Positions 9,118 through 18,291 are shown, numbered from the stretch's first letter. The stretch: 64,000 bases of DNA from Pseudoalteromonas shioyasakiensis (GCF_024518675.1 NZ_JANIGL010000003.1:310001-374000), one strand, 5' to 3'. Made by a program: numbers and translations. The notes: a model not told the origin generated them from the letters alone.

Positions 9118-10494
9118 TTAATTAACTAACGCATAGCTCCAACGCCCATTAAACACTTGATAAGTATCAACCTTAGCAAGTAATGATGAAATCGTTGAAT
9201 CAACCGCATTCTCTTGGGCTATTAAAACATCCTGCCGCGCATCTAACAACTCTAAGTAAGGTATTTGCCCTTCTTGATACATAGCTTGTGCTTGTAAAAA
9301 AGCGTTATTTGCATAATTAAAGCGCTCTTTTGCATAGGCATTTTGTTCAGTTTGTTTGACTAATAACTGCAACGATAGTTCACTTTCTGCCATTGCATTA
9401 ATTACAACGTGTTGATATTGACTAAAGGCAGCTTTGGATAAAAACTGCTGCGCATCTCGCTGAGCGAGTAATGCAGGGTAGCTTAACAATGACCACTTTA
9501 TTTGTGGTGAAACCTGCCATTGCTGCTGCGTATTTGATAATTGGTTATAGCCTAAACTCACTACCCCTGCAAATGCAGTTAGGCTAATATCAGGTAACAA
9601 TGTTTTCGTTGCGGCCACACTAAGTGAGTTAGCTTGGCTAAACTCAAATAGTGCACGACTGATATCAGGCCGAAGTGCAATTGCATCACTGGGGCTTGCT
9701 AACGAAACTGTAAAATCACGGTTAAATAAACTGAGCTCTTCTTGAATTGTCAGTTCACTCGATAATTGACCTGTCAGAACAGCTAACGCCGATAAATCAC
9801 GAAACTGCGCATATTCAATTTCAGGTAACAAAGATTGTTGCTGCTTAAGCTGTGCTAAAGTACGGTTTAAATCAAGTTCATTGGCAACGCCCTCTTCAAC
9901 CCGAGCTTTAAGAACAGCAATACTTTGCTGTAACGCATCAATTTGTAAATTAATGATTTGCTGCTTTTGTTTATTGCCTTGGTAGCTAACAAAACCCTTA
10001 GCGACAGACGATACAACTTCTATGTGTAACAGTCTAACTTGCTCTGCTTGGCTCATTGCTCCTGCGTTTGCAGCATCAACAAGCGCAGTGACTTTGCCGA
10101 ATAAATCAACTTGCCAGTCTAGGTTAACCGTCGCTTGCGACTGGCGAGATTGCACATTACCAAGGCTCGAACGCGTTGTATCAATACTCACATTACCCTG
10201 TGGCAAATACTCCGAGCGCTGAGCTCCCAAACGTGCTAAAGCACTTTGCAGCTGTAATTGACTGGTTTTTAAATTATGGTTGCTAGCACGTGCTTTAACG
10301 ACTAATTCATTTAATTGCGCTGAATCTAATTGCTGCCACCACGTAAGCTCATCAGTGCCTTGTAATTGCGATGCTATTTGCGTTTGCGCTACAAATGATT
10401 GTAAATCAGCTTGGTATTGCTGCTCATCAATTTTGCTGGCGCAACCGCTTAACAAACCCGCTATTGCAACAGCGGCTAACGTTAACTTACTCAT
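9118..10494 (-). CDS. Outer-membrane efflux lipoprotein, NodT/OprM family
   Basis: Outer-membrane channel of the tripartite RND pump. 458 aa; the lipobox LLSGC puts the lipidated Cys near residue 18, as in OprM/OprN. Two OEP repeats are visible: the first with LNELVVKARASNHNLKTSQLQLQSALARLG and VNLDWQVDLFGKV, the second with DISLTAFAGVVSLGYNQLS and QEGQIPYLELLDARQDVL, the hallmark ends of this family. Its start overlaps the permease stop by 8 bp, showing tight coupling. The oxidoreductase gene follows. Confidence 0.93.
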   Translation of the reverse strand: MSKLTLAAVAIAGLLSGCASKIDEQQYQADLQSFVAQTQIASQLQGTDELTWWQQLDSAQLNELVVKARASNHNLKTSQLQLQSALARLGAQRSEYLPQGNVSIDTTRSSLGNVQSRQSQATVNLDWQVDLFGKVTALVDAANAGAMSQAEQVRLLHIEVVSSVAKGFVSYQGNKQKQQIINLQIDALQQSIAVLKARVEEGVANELDLNRTLAQLKQQQSLLPEIEYAQFRDLSALAVLTGQLSSELTIQEELSLFNRDFTVSLASPSDAIALRPDISRALFEFSQANSLSVAATKTLLPDISLTAFAGVVSLGYNQLSNTQQQWQVSPQIKWSLLSYPALLAQRDAQQFLSKAAFSQYQHVVINAMAESELSLQLLVKQTEQNAYAKERFNYANNAFLQAQAMYQEGQIPYLELLDARQDVLIAQENAVDSTISSLLAKVDTYQVFNGRWSYALVN

Positions 10495-13400
10495 TAATTT
10501 GCTCCTGTTGTTGAACTTTACGGGTTTTAGTTACCAAAATATAAAATACCGGCGTGAATAATAAGCCAAAGACTGTTACCCCAATCATGCCTGAGAAAAC
10601 CGCATTACCCATTGCATGACGCATTTCAGCACCCGCTCCTGTGGCTAATACCAGCGGAATAACACCCGCAGTAAACGCAATTGAAGTCATTAAGATCGGG
10701 CGTAAGCGCATGCGGCACGCCTCTACTATGGCATCAAAATGGCTCATGTTTTGTTTCGTTTTATCTCTGGCAAATTCAACCATTAAAATGGCATTTTTAG
10801 ACGCAAGCGCAACAAGTACGATTAATGCGATTTGGGTGAAAATATTGTTATCATCTCCCACTAACCACACCCCCATTAATGCAGAGAAAATAGTCATCGG
10901 CACAATTAAAATAATAGCCAAAGGTAAGCGTAAACTCTCATAGGTCGCAGCAAGTACCATAAACACTAATAACACCACTAACGGAAATACATACACCATG
11001 GTATTACCCGCTAAGATTTGCTGGAATGTTACCTCAGTCCACTCGTATTCAATACCTGTCGGTAATGTATCTGCTAAAATAGCTTCAATTGCATATTGCG
11101 CTTGATCAGAGCTATAACCTGGCGCAGGGTTGCCGTTAAGTTCAGCACTTGGGTAGCCGTTGTAATGCATCACACGATCAGGGCCAATAGTTGGGGTTAC
11201 CGTCAATACTGAACCTAGCGGCACCATGTTACCTCGGCTGTTACGCACTTTAAGATTTAGTATTTGTTCAGGGTCTAATCGGTAATCAGCATCGGCTTGG
11301 GCATTCACTTGGTATGTGCGACCAAATAAATTAAAGTCATTTACATACATAGAGCCCAGGTAAACTTGCAATGCATTAAACACTTCATCTAAAGGAATAC
11401 CTTGGATCAATGCTTGTTCGCGGTCAATGTCAATATCCATCTGCGGCACTTGAATTCTAAAGCTAGAGTACAAGCCCATAAGTGCAGGGTCTTGTTGCGC
11501 TTTACCAATGACAGCTTGTAAGCTATTAAATAATGCTTCGAAGCCTTTGTTACCTCGATCTTCAATTTGTAATTTAAAACCGCCTGTTGTACCTAACCCT
11601 TGGATCGGTGGCGGTGGGAACACTGCCACAAACGCTTCGTCTATAGCTGCAAAACGCTGGTTTAATTGCGCAGCAATAGCCATTGCCGATTGACTTGGAT
11701 CAGTACGTTCACTAAATGCTTCAAGGGGAGTAAATACAATGGCGCTATTTGGGCTATTCGTAAAACCATTAACCGAAAGCCCAGGAAACGCAACAGTGTT
11801 AGCAACTCCAGGCACCTTTAGTGCAATTTCTTGCATTTGTTTTACCACATTTTGAGTACGATCAAGGCTCGCTGCATCTGGTAATTGAGCAATCGCCACA
11901 AGGTACTGTTTATCTTGTGCGGGTATAAAACCGCCCGGTACCGCATCAAACAGCTTTATTGTACCGCCAAGTAAAGCAACATACACCACCATAACAATAA
12001 CGCTCATACGCATTAATTTTTGTACTAATTTTTGATAACCATTAGCGCCACGGTCAAATACGCGGTTGAACGGCTTAAATAACCAGCGACCGAATAAACG
12101 GTTTAATAAACGCGTCAATGCATCAGGTTTTGCATCGTGGCTTTTCAGTAATAAAGCAGATAAAGCCGGAGACAGGGTTAATGAGTTAAATGCCGATATA
12201 ACAGTTGAAATAGTGATTGTTAACGCAAACTGTTTGTAAAACTGACCTGATAGGCCACTGATGAACGCCGTCGGAATAAACACTGCACATAGAACCAAGG
12301 CAATGGCAATAATAGGGCCTGTAACTTCTGTCATGGCTACGCGTGTAGCCTCGAGCGGTGATAAACCTTGTTCAATATTTCGCTCAACATTTTCTACCAC
12401 GACTATTGCATCATCAACGACAATACCTATTGCCAGCACTAAGCCAAATAGTGATAGAGTATTAATTGAGACACCCAGCCACTGCATTACGGCAAAGGTA
12501 CCAACTAATGAGACAGGCACAGCAATTAACGGGATAATAGAAGCGCGCCAAGTTTGTAAAAATAGCACCACCACAATCACAACTAACGCTACCGCTTCAA
12601 GTAAAGTCGTAATAACCGCATCAATTGAGCCACGCACAAACACGGTAGGGTCATAAACGATGTCGTACTCCACTCCCGATGGAAAATCTTTCGACAAACG
12701 AACCATGGTCTCTCGTACTTGATCTGACAGCTCAATTGCGTTTGAACCTGGGCGTTGAAAAATAGGCATTGCTAATGCTGGCTGGTTATTCAGTTCAGCA
12801 CGTAATGAATAGGTATTCTGACCTAAATCCAAGCGCGCAACATCACTTAAACGTGTTAACTGCCCCTGCTCACCCACTTTAATAATAACGTGTTCAAATT
12901 CTTCAACACTATTTAAGCGGCCTTTTACATTCAATAATACTTGGAACTGGCTATCTGTTGATGCAGGTTGCGCGCCTAAGCTACCCGCCGCAACCTGTTG
13001 GTTTTGAGCGCGAAGTGCCGTGACAACATCCATAGCAGTCAAGTCTCGTGCCGCTAATGCATCTGGATTTAGCCATACCCGCATAGAGTATTGACCACCA
13101 CCAAACAGTTGCACATCACCTACCCCGGCTAAACGGGCTATTTGATCTTTAATGTACAGATCGGCATAGTTAGATAAATAGGCTGTATCGTGTGTTTTCT
13201 CAGGTGAATATAAGTGCACAACCATGGTGAGATCTGGCGATGATTTTTCAGCTACCACACCTAAGCGTTGTACTTCCTCTGGTAAACGAGGTAGCGCGCT
13301 GTTAACACGGTTTTGCACTTGTACTTGAGCGCGATCTAAATCAGTGCCCAGCGCAAAAGTAACTGTTAAGGTCATGCGGCCATCACTAGTTGCTTGAGAA

Positions 13401-13642
13401 AACATATATAACATGTTTTCTGTGCCGTTAATTTCTTGCTCAAGCGGCGTAGCCACTGTTTGTGCAATAACGGTAGGGTTTGCTCCGGGGTAGTTCGCCG
13501 TTACAACTACGGTCGGCGGCACCACCTCAGGGTACTCACTGACCGGTAATTGAAACAGTGAAATTGCCCCTGCGATTAAAATCACCAGCGACAACATGGC
13601 TGCAAATATTGGACGCTGTATAAAAAAGTGTGAAAATTTCAT
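10487..13642 (-). CDS. RND multidrug efflux permease, HAE1 family (AcrB/MexF-like)
   Basis: Inner-membrane proton-driven drug exporter, 1051 aa, the standard HAE1 length. Starts MKFSHFFIQRPIFAAMLSLVILIAG, as in AcrB. The TM4 proton-relay pair is intact in AIGIVVDDAIVVVEN (near residue 410). The second half has the matching TM10 region (VALASKNAILMVEFA) and the C-terminal TFTPVFY-type motif. Twelve helices in two halves, with two large periplasmic loops. Nine nt separate it from the adaptor gene. The leader reads GAGCAATG across the start codon (see the small-RNA finding). Drug range cannot be read from the sequence. Confidence 0.96.
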   Translation of the reverse strand: MKFSHFFIQRPIFAAMLSLVILIAGAISLFQLPVSEYPEVVPPTVVVTANYPGANPTVIAQTVATPLEQEINGTENMLYMFSQATSDGRMTLTVTFALGTDLDRAQVQVQNRVNSALPRLPEEVQRLGVVAEKSSPDLTMVVHLYSPEKTHDTAYLSNYADLYIKDQIARLAGVGDVQLFGGGQYSMRVWLNPDALAARDLTAMDVVTALRAQNQQVAAGSLGAQPASTDSQFQVLLNVKGRLNSVEEFEHVIIKVGEQGQLTRLSDVARLDLGQNTYSLRAELNNQPALAMPIFQRPGSNAIELSDQVRETMVRLSKDFPSGVEYDIVYDPTVFVRGSIDAVITTLLEAVALVVIVVVLFLQTWRASIIPLIAVPVSLVGTFAVMQWLGVSINTLSLFGLVLAIGIVVDDAIVVVENVERNIEQGLSPLEATRVAMTEVTGPIIAIALVLCAVFIPTAFISGLSGQFYKQFALTITISTVISAFNSLTLSPALSALLLKSHDAKPDALTRLLNRLFGRWLFKPFNRVFDRGANGYQKLVQKLMRMSVIVMVVYVALLGGTIKLFDAVPGGFIPAQDKQYLVAIAQLPDAASLDRTQNVVKQMQEIALKVPGVANTVAFPGLSVNGFTNSPNSAIVFTPLEAFSERTDPSQSAMAIAAQLNQRFAAIDEAFVAVFPPPPIQGLGTTGGFKLQIEDRGNKGFEALFNSLQAVIGKAQQDPALMGLYSSFRIQVPQMDIDIDREQALIQGIPLDEVFNALQVYLGSMYVNDFNLFGRTYQVNAQADADYRLDPEQILNLKVRNSRGNMVPLGSVLTVTPTIGPDRVMHYNGYPSAELNGNPAPGYSSDQAQYAIEAILADTLPTGIEYEWTEVTFQQILAGNTMVYVFPLVVLLVFMVLAATYESLRLPLAIILIVPMTIFSALMGVWLVGDDNNIFTQIALIVLVALASKNAILMVEFARDKTKQNMSHFDAIVEACRMRLRPILMTSIAFTAGVIPLVLATGAGAEMRHAMGNAVFSGMIGVTVFGLLFTPVFYILVTKTRKVQQQEQINE

Positions 13643-13650
13643 TGCTCGCC

Positions 13651-14820
13651 CTACTTCTTAGCCATTAATAGATGAGAAGCGGCTGGTTTTAAAGTAAACG
13701 CAACACCTGAGGTATCCAGCTCCACACTGTTTGGCGCAATTGGCATACCTGGCCCCACTCGAGCAGGTCCATTCACGGCGATAACATCAAAGCCTGACAA
13801 TCCTGAAGTGATCACTCTAAAGCGACCATAACGTTCACCAACCGTGACTAACTTATATTCTAAAATATCGTTTTCGCCGACGGTTAATACAAAACGGTTT
13901 TTCAAATCTGTACCAATCGCTCTGTCTGGAACAATAATATGCTCTTGCACTTCATTTGCAGCCAATTTAATACGCGCAAACGAGCCTGCACGTAGTGGTG
14001 ATTTTTGTTGATCAAAACGTGCACGTACACGAAGGGTACCCGTTGCAACATTGATTTGATTATCAATAAAGTCAATGTACCCGCTGTGTTCAAACGCTTT
14101 CTGTCCAACTTTCTGCATCACTACTTGCTGTTTATCTGAACTTGTCACATCACTGAATGCGCTATTCCAAGTACGCTCATCTACATCAAAATACGCGTAC
14201 ATAGTTTTATTAGACACGATAGAGGTTAAAACAGATTGACCTGCAAGTACGTTATTACCTTTGGTTATATTGGCGCGAGACACAATACCGTCAATAGGTG
14301 AACGTATTTGGGTAAATTCTAAGTCTAATTTAGCTGACGTTAATTGTGCTTCATAAGCTGATAATTGCGCTTTACGTTGATGCAAAGTCGAAGTACGTGA
14401 TTCAGCTTGCTCTGTTGAAATTGCTTTTCGTTGTGTTAAACGTTCGGCTCTTTTTGCTTCACTTTGTGCCTGCTCCAATGCAGCTTGCGCACTGGCTACT
14501 TGCGCTTCTAGGCTGGCAACCACTGCAGCATACGGACGTGCGTCTAATTCAAACAGTAAGTCACCTTTTTTAACCACATCACCTTCGGTAAAGGTGATTT
14601 TTTCTATCACACCTGACACCCGCGGCATTAGCGATACCTCTTCAGGTGCCTCTAAGCGTGTAGTATAAGTGTGCCAACTTTGTACTGGCTTTGTTATCAC
14701 TGTTGCCACATCTATTGCTTGTAAGTGTTGTTGATTGGCCTGTTGGCCTGGTTCTTCAGCACAACCAACAAGGGTCAATGAAACCCCTAAGATTGCTGTA
14801 GCGATTAAGTGCTTGTTCAT
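13651..14820 (-). CDS. RND efflux periplasmic adaptor lipoprotein (MexE/AcrA-like)
   Basis: Membrane-fusion protein linking the permease to the outer-membrane channel. 389 aa. Lipobox TLVGC gives a lipidated Cys near residue 20. Lipoyl/barrel-sandwich halves (PRVSGVIEKITFTEGDVVKKGDLLFELD and SPIDGIVSRANITKGNNVLAGQ) flank a coiled-coil hairpin rich in Ala, Gln and Glu (about residues 80-145). A beta-barrel domain follows (GSFARIKLAAN). A strong GGAGGA precedes the ATG. First gene of the operon adaptor-permease-channel-oxidoreductase, transcribed away from the LysR gene. Confidence 0.95.
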   Translation of the reverse strand: MNKHLIATAILGVSLTLVGCAEEPGQQANQQHLQAIDVATVITKPVQSWHTYTTRLEAPEEVSLMPRVSGVIEKITFTEGDVVKKGDLLFELDARPYAAVVASLEAQVASAQAALEQAQSEAKRAERLTQRKAISTEQAESRTSTLHQRKAQLSAYEAQLTSAKLDLEFTQIRSPIDGIVSRANITKGNNVLAGQSVLTSIVSNKTMYAYFDVDERTWNSAFSDVTSSDKQQVVMQKVGQKAFEHSGYIDFIDNQINVATGTLRVRARFDQQKSPLRAGSFARIKLAANEVQEHIIVPDRAIGTDLKNRFVLTVGENDILEYKLVTVGERYGRFRVITSGLSGFDVIAVNGPARVGPGMPIAPNSVELDTSGVAFTLKPAASHLLMAKK

Positions 14821-14900
14821 GTCGACGCTCCTCCATTTAGTATATTTTTATGGTACGGAACAAACATGCGGACAAAAACCATAGATTTTTAAATTCATTA

Positions 14901-14915
14901 ATGCCAATATGGCAT
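14901..14915. promoter_or_regulatory. LysR-type operator (T-N11-A palindrome) between lysR and the efflux operon
   Basis: ATGCCA-ATA-TGGCAT is a perfect 6-bp inverted repeat with a 3-bp centre, and its TGCCAATATGGCA core is a T-N11-A motif, the classic LysR-type binding rule. It lies 25 bp before the lysR start in the 119-bp divergent intergenic region, a position suited to autoregulation and activation of the pump operon. Confidence 0.62.
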
Positions 14916-14939
14916 CAATAAGCTTTGTTTGGGTAAATT

Positions 14940-15887
14940 ATGGATACTACGAGTCGGTTATTAATGTTGTTAGAAGTCGTAGAACGCGGCTCATTTGCTA
15001 AAGCCGCTGAGACGCGAAATATCGACCGTTCAGTGATCTCGAAACAAATAAGCCGGTTAGAAGATGATTTAGGGGTACGCTTATTAAACAGAACAACCCG
15101 ATCATTTTCATTAACAGCCGCAGGTGCTGAGATGATCAAAAAAGCGGCTGAGCTGAGGGAGCTTTTGGCTGATACTGTTCGCCTTGCTGAGAATTATCAC
15201 CAAGAACCTCGAGGTGTCTTGAAAATAACCTCCTCTACCATTATTGGCCGGCGTTACCTACAACCCGTGATCAATGACTTTCAAAAACGTTTCCCTCAAG
15301 TTGAGGTAGAACTGAGACTCGATGATAAATTAGTTGATTTAGTCTCTGAAGGATTTGATTTAGCTTTTCGCGTAGGTGAACCGAAAGATTCATCGCTTAT
15401 TGCGCGTAAAATTGCCCGTAACAGGTTACTGTTATTAGCAGCACCAGAATTTATAAATACCTATGGCATGCCAAAATCTATTGATGATCTCGCTGACTTA
15501 CCTGCTGCCAGTTATTCGAGTACATCCCTGCGAGTGGATGGGATCCGGTATATTGATCATCAAGGCGATATCCAAGAACAAAAAATAAAAAGTGTATTTA
15601 GAGCAAATGATGCTGAAGTGTTAGTAGAAAAAACCCTATCAGGTACCACTTATGTACTGGCGCCGGCGTTCATTATTGGCGATGAGATCAAATCAGGCCG
15701 CTTAATCCCCTTACTTACAGATGTAAACTTAGCCCAATACAGTGCAATGTACGCTGTTTATCCTCATCGAGATTTACCTGTTAGAACCCGCCTATTCTTT
15801 GATGCAGTTAAAGAGTATATAGGGAAGGATATTCCTCTTTGGGAGAAAAACATTCCTGACTTTGAGCAAATGTATACCAGCCGTTAG
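14940..15887 (+). CDS. LysR-family transcriptional regulator, probable regulator of the efflux operon
   Basis: 315 aa. The N-terminal winged helix-turn-helix (LLLEVVERGSFAKAAETRNIDRSVISKQISRLEDDLGVRLLNRTTRSFSLT as seen across residues 8-58) is followed by a LysR substrate-binding domain of the CrgA type (GVLKITSSTIIGRRYLQPVINDF, GFDLAFRVGE). It is divergent from the RND adaptor gene across a short region with a T-N11-A palindrome. The arrangement parallels MexT and mexEF-oprN, so it may activate the pump; equally it could be a repressor. It overlaps the convergent diguanylate cyclase gene by 4 bp. Confidence 0.93.
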   Translation: MDTTSRLLMLLEVVERGSFAKAAETRNIDRSVISKQISRLEDDLGVRLLNRTTRSFSLTAAGAEMIKKAAELRELLADTVRLAENYHQEPRGVLKITSSTIIGRRYLQPVINDFQKRFPQVEVELRLDDKLVDLVSEGFDLAFRVGEPKDSSLIARKIARNRLLLLAAPEFINTYGMPKSIDDLADLPAASYSSTSLRVDGIRYIDHQGDIQEQKIKSVFRANDAEVLVEKTLSGTTYVLAPAFIIGDEIKSGRLIPLLTDVNLAQYSAMYAVYPHRDLPVRTRLFFDAVKEYIGKDIPLWEKNIPDFEQMYTSR

Positions 15888-16921
15888 CAGGCACTTTCGA
15901 GCTTGGTTTGGCACTCAGTGGTGTCTATAACAACTTGATTTCGCCCGTTACGTTTAGCTTGGTATAGTTTTTCATCCGCTGTTTTTATAGTCTGCTTAAG
16001 CGTTTGCCCAGGCTGATACTTCGCAACGCCGATACTCACTGTTAAAGAGATCTTATGCCCTTCAATTATAAATTCATGTGCAGCCAAACTACTGCATAGC
16101 AATTGAGCTGTGTTTGTAGCGCAAGTTAAAGAGCTCGAGGGAGCTAAGATTGCAAACTCTTCTCCACCAATTCTAAACACTTTGCCTTTAGTCAGTTTGC
16201 TCTTCAATAATTCAGTCACAGCAATCAAAACCCGATCACCCACAGCATGGCCATACTTATCATTAACGTGTTTGAAAAAATCCAAATCCAAAATCATGGT
16301 GAATAAGCCATGTTTGTCTTGTAATTCAATTTCAAAAAATTGGTTCATTGCCAGTCGGTTGCCCACGCCAGTCAAAGGATCGAGTACGGCTAAATTATGT
16401 AGCCGCGTGTATGAGTCTTCACGGCTATTTTCAAATACATGAGCAACAACCCAAATAGCGATATAACTTAAAGATAAATTTAAAGTTAGGTTAATAGTCG
16501 CAAAAGGTAAGATGTCATTTTTTGCCCATAAAGCGATAAACTCTGATATCAATAGCGTGGCGGATAGTATAATTCCCCAGCGTGCGCCAAGTAATAAATA
16601 ATATAATACAGGCAAAGCAAGCATCCACACGAACAGAGCATGCTTCATTGCGGAAAGATAACTCCCCAAAACCACCAAAAAGGTAATACAGAGGCAAATA
16701 CTCAGCGGTTGCCAAGATTGCAGTCGCGTTTTCGATATACAAATAAATACAGCCAAGCAATAGGCCGCAAACATGCCTTCCAGCACGCCTAACACGATAA
16801 AGTCGTTAATAAATATATTAAAGTAGGTAAAAGCTGCTGATAAAATAGCCAAACACAAGCACATCCATTTCAGTACTTTTGTTCTTAGCAGCAGGGTACT
16901 ATTTAAAGCTGTAATATCCAT
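15884..16921 (-). CDS. Membrane diguanylate cyclase (GGDEF)
   Basis: Makes c-di-GMP from two GTP. About 345 aa: an N-terminal block of roughly six hydrophobic helices (residues 15-165), probably a membrane sensor of no family I can name, then a GGDEF domain beginning DPLTGVGNR. The active-site motif is GGEEF in RIGGEEFAIL, a competent variant; DLDFFKHVNDKYGH carries the metal-binding Asp. The RxxD inhibitory site is missing (KLTK is in its place), suggesting no product inhibition. Start chosen at the ATG at 16921; a TTG is one codon upstream. Confidence 0.92.
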   Translation of the reverse strand: MDITALNSTLLLRTKVLKWMCLCLAILSAAFTYFNIFINDFIVLGVLEGMFAAYCLAVFICISKTRLQSWQPLSICLCITFLVVLGSYLSAMKHALFVWMLALPVLYYLLLGARWGIILSATLLISEFIALWAKNDILPFATINLTLNLSLSYIAIWVVAHVFENSREDSYTRLHNLAVLDPLTGVGNRLAMNQFFEIELQDKHGLFTMILDLDFFKHVNDKYGHAVGDRVLIAVTELLKSKLTKGKVFRIGGEEFAILAPSSSLTCATNTAQLLCSSLAAHEFIIEGHKISLTVSIGVAKYQPGQTLKQTIKTADEKLYQAKRNGRNQVVIDTTECQTKLESAC

Positions 16922-17038
16922 CAAAAGGCTTAATATTTTAATTACTAACTACAAGTGTAAACTGAATTAGTTTTATCTCAAGCGTAAAAATGTGTACAAG
17001 CCTATAAAACTATGGGTTTGATACACTCTTAATTGATA

Positions 17039-17902
17039 TTAGTCAGTGAGTAAATCATCTATTTGTTCAATCATCTGCGCAAATTTCTCATTTGCGTGGT
17101 TAATTTGCTTAGCTGTTAAGCTACCTCTTAGCTCAACAAGTAAATTAGCATAGAGCGCTAAGTTTTGTTGATCTATGTGGATAAGCTCTGCACTCATAAA
17201 TGCCTGACGTTGTGTAATGATACGCGCCATGCTTTGTGCAAATTCACCTGCTGTTATTGCCTGATCAGAAAATGCGACGGTTAAAGCATCAAGACGTGTT
17301 TGTTTATATTGCTGCCATAATTTAAAACTTGATATATGGTTATTATTTGCAACAGTAATTAGTGTTACTTGCTGCTGCGATAACTTACCTAACCACTCTT
17401 CATACCTTTCAATCTGCTCTTCTAACCGCTCGGCTTTTCTTTTTTGTTCACTTTGCTGCTCATACTCCTGCTGCTCTTCACGCATAGTCTCGCTAATGGC
17501 TGCAATAAATTGCTGGCGTTGCTCGGCATCCAATGAGCTAGCGATTTCAATAACCGGATTCGCTATTTTATTGACGAGTGTCTGCCAGTGGCCTTTTGAA
17601 ATAGTAAAATGTGAAATTAGCTGGGCTTTAGAGGGCGATCCTGCTAATAACTGCTGTAACTTAATGAGATCTGCCTTGTACAGGGGTAACTGTGTTTTGC
17701 GGTGCCAATCACGGGTTTCTTTGATCAAATTTTTTACTGTCTGCTCCTGTTGCTTATTTAAATCAACATAATCATCAATCCAGAAGCCAGACAACCAACC
17801 TATATTATTATAGGTAAAACTGGCTGAGCAGCCACTAAGCAATAGAGTTAAAACCACTAACAGCCCTGCTTTTAAATTAAATTTATTATTATTTTTAAAC
17901 AT
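17039..17902 (-). CDS. DUF6279-type lipoprotein
   Basis: 287-aa predicted lipoprotein: lipobox LLLSGC, with the lipidated Cys near residue 25. The mature part is almost all helical and rich in Gln, Glu and Lys, with a coiled-coil stretch around residues 135-170 (EEQQEYEQQSEQKRKAERLE). The beginning, SFTYNNIGWLSGFWIDDYVDLNKQQ, is typical of the DUF6279 family, whose function is not known to me. It is transcribed away from the small-RNA locus. Confidence 0.78.
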   Translation of the reverse strand: MFKNNNKFNLKAGLLVVLTLLLSGCSASFTYNNIGWLSGFWIDDYVDLNKQQEQTVKNLIKETRDWHRKTQLPLYKADLIKLQQLLAGSPSKAQLISHFTISKGHWQTLVNKIANPVIEIASSLDAEQRQQFIAAISETMREEQQEYEQQSEQKRKAERLEEQIERYEEWLGKLSQQQVTLITVANNNHISSFKLWQQYKQTRLDALTVAFSDQAITAGEFAQSMARIITQRQAFMSAELIHIDQQNLALYANLLVELRGSLTAKQINHANEKFAQMIEQIDDLLTD

Positions 17903-17981
17903 TTAAAACCCAGTTTTAAGTATCTTTTAGCTAACGTTAATCAACTTCTTACGAACTGTAAATAACTGATTTAGAGATAAA

Positions 17982-18033
17982 TGAAAATAATTATCAGTTA
18001 CCCATTGACGCACAGTTAAAACTAAGTAATAAT
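17982..18033 (+). promoter_or_regulatory. Fur box and sigma-70 promoter of the candidate small RNA
   Basis: TGAAAATAATTATCA (17982-17996) matches the Fur 7-1-7 consensus TGATAATnATTATCA at 13 of 14 defined bases. Eight bp further on, TTGACG (18005-18010), a 17-bp spacer and AATAAT (18028-18033) form a near-consensus sigma-70 promoter, one mismatch in each hexamer. Transcription would start near 18040. No protein-coding gene begins within the following 370 bp, so the promoter must serve the non-coding unit that ends at 18291. Confidence 0.7.
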
Positions 18034-18039
18034 CGTTCG

Positions 18040-18291
18040 CATCAACAAGAATTAAGCCCGTATATTAAGTATCAGTACATGATATACCTAACAGGCAGAA
18101 CCGACCTCAGTGCCTAGGGAAGAATAACCAGTAAGGATGCTGGACCCTAATTCAAGTTGATGGAGATGGTGATTCTCTATTAAAACGATTTACTCGACCC
18201 AAAACGTTTTATCAAAACACACTTACTTGCTACATTGCTCATATCGGTGACGGTTGATATGAAATCGAAAAGCCCCTCAGGGGCTTTTTTT
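18040..18291 (+). ncRNA. Candidate Fur-repressed RyhB-like small RNA
   Basis: A stand-alone transcription unit of about 250 nt with a Fur box and sigma-70 promoter in front and a strong Rho-independent terminator behind. No credible ORF lies inside. Near the 3' end is ACATTGCTCA (18232-18241), identical to 10 nt of the E. coli RyhB pairing core as I remember it, preceded by CTTGCT so that two TTGCT-like units occur as in RyhB. The 5' part can fold: TAGGG (18115-18119) with CCCTA (18145-18149) around CCAG/CTGG, with AAGGA in the loop. It is longer than E. coli RyhB (90 nt) but close to the Vibrio form. The region 17903-18415 contains no gene other than this. Alternatives: a CsrA-binding RNA (few GGA motifs) or an unrelated iron-regulated RNA. 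Confidence 0.62.
18268..18291 (+). terminator. Rho-independent terminator of the small RNA
   Basis: AAAAGCCCC, a 3-nt TCA loop and GGGGCTTTT continue into a run of seven Ts (18285-18291). It is one of the strongest terminators in the window and lies 125 nt before the Sel1 gene, so it ends an independent transcript; attenuation of the Sel1 gene is the alternative. Confidence 0.88.

Noticed and set aside
10641..12656. Open frames opposite the RND permease, up to 131 codons
   Set aside because: No homology that I recognise, no ribosome sites, and full overlap with a highly conserved gene.
18115..18164. GGA motifs in the candidate small RNA as a CsrB/RsmY-type CsrA sponge
   Set aside because: Only four GGA motifs are present in about 250 nt, and just one lies in a clear hairpin loop; the Fur box and RyhB-like core explain the unit better.
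18138..18183. Two tiny ORFs inside the candidate small RNA (7 codons each, MLDPNSS and MEMVILY)
   Set aside because: No ribosome site at a workable distance and no conserved features; the unit is better explained as non-coding.
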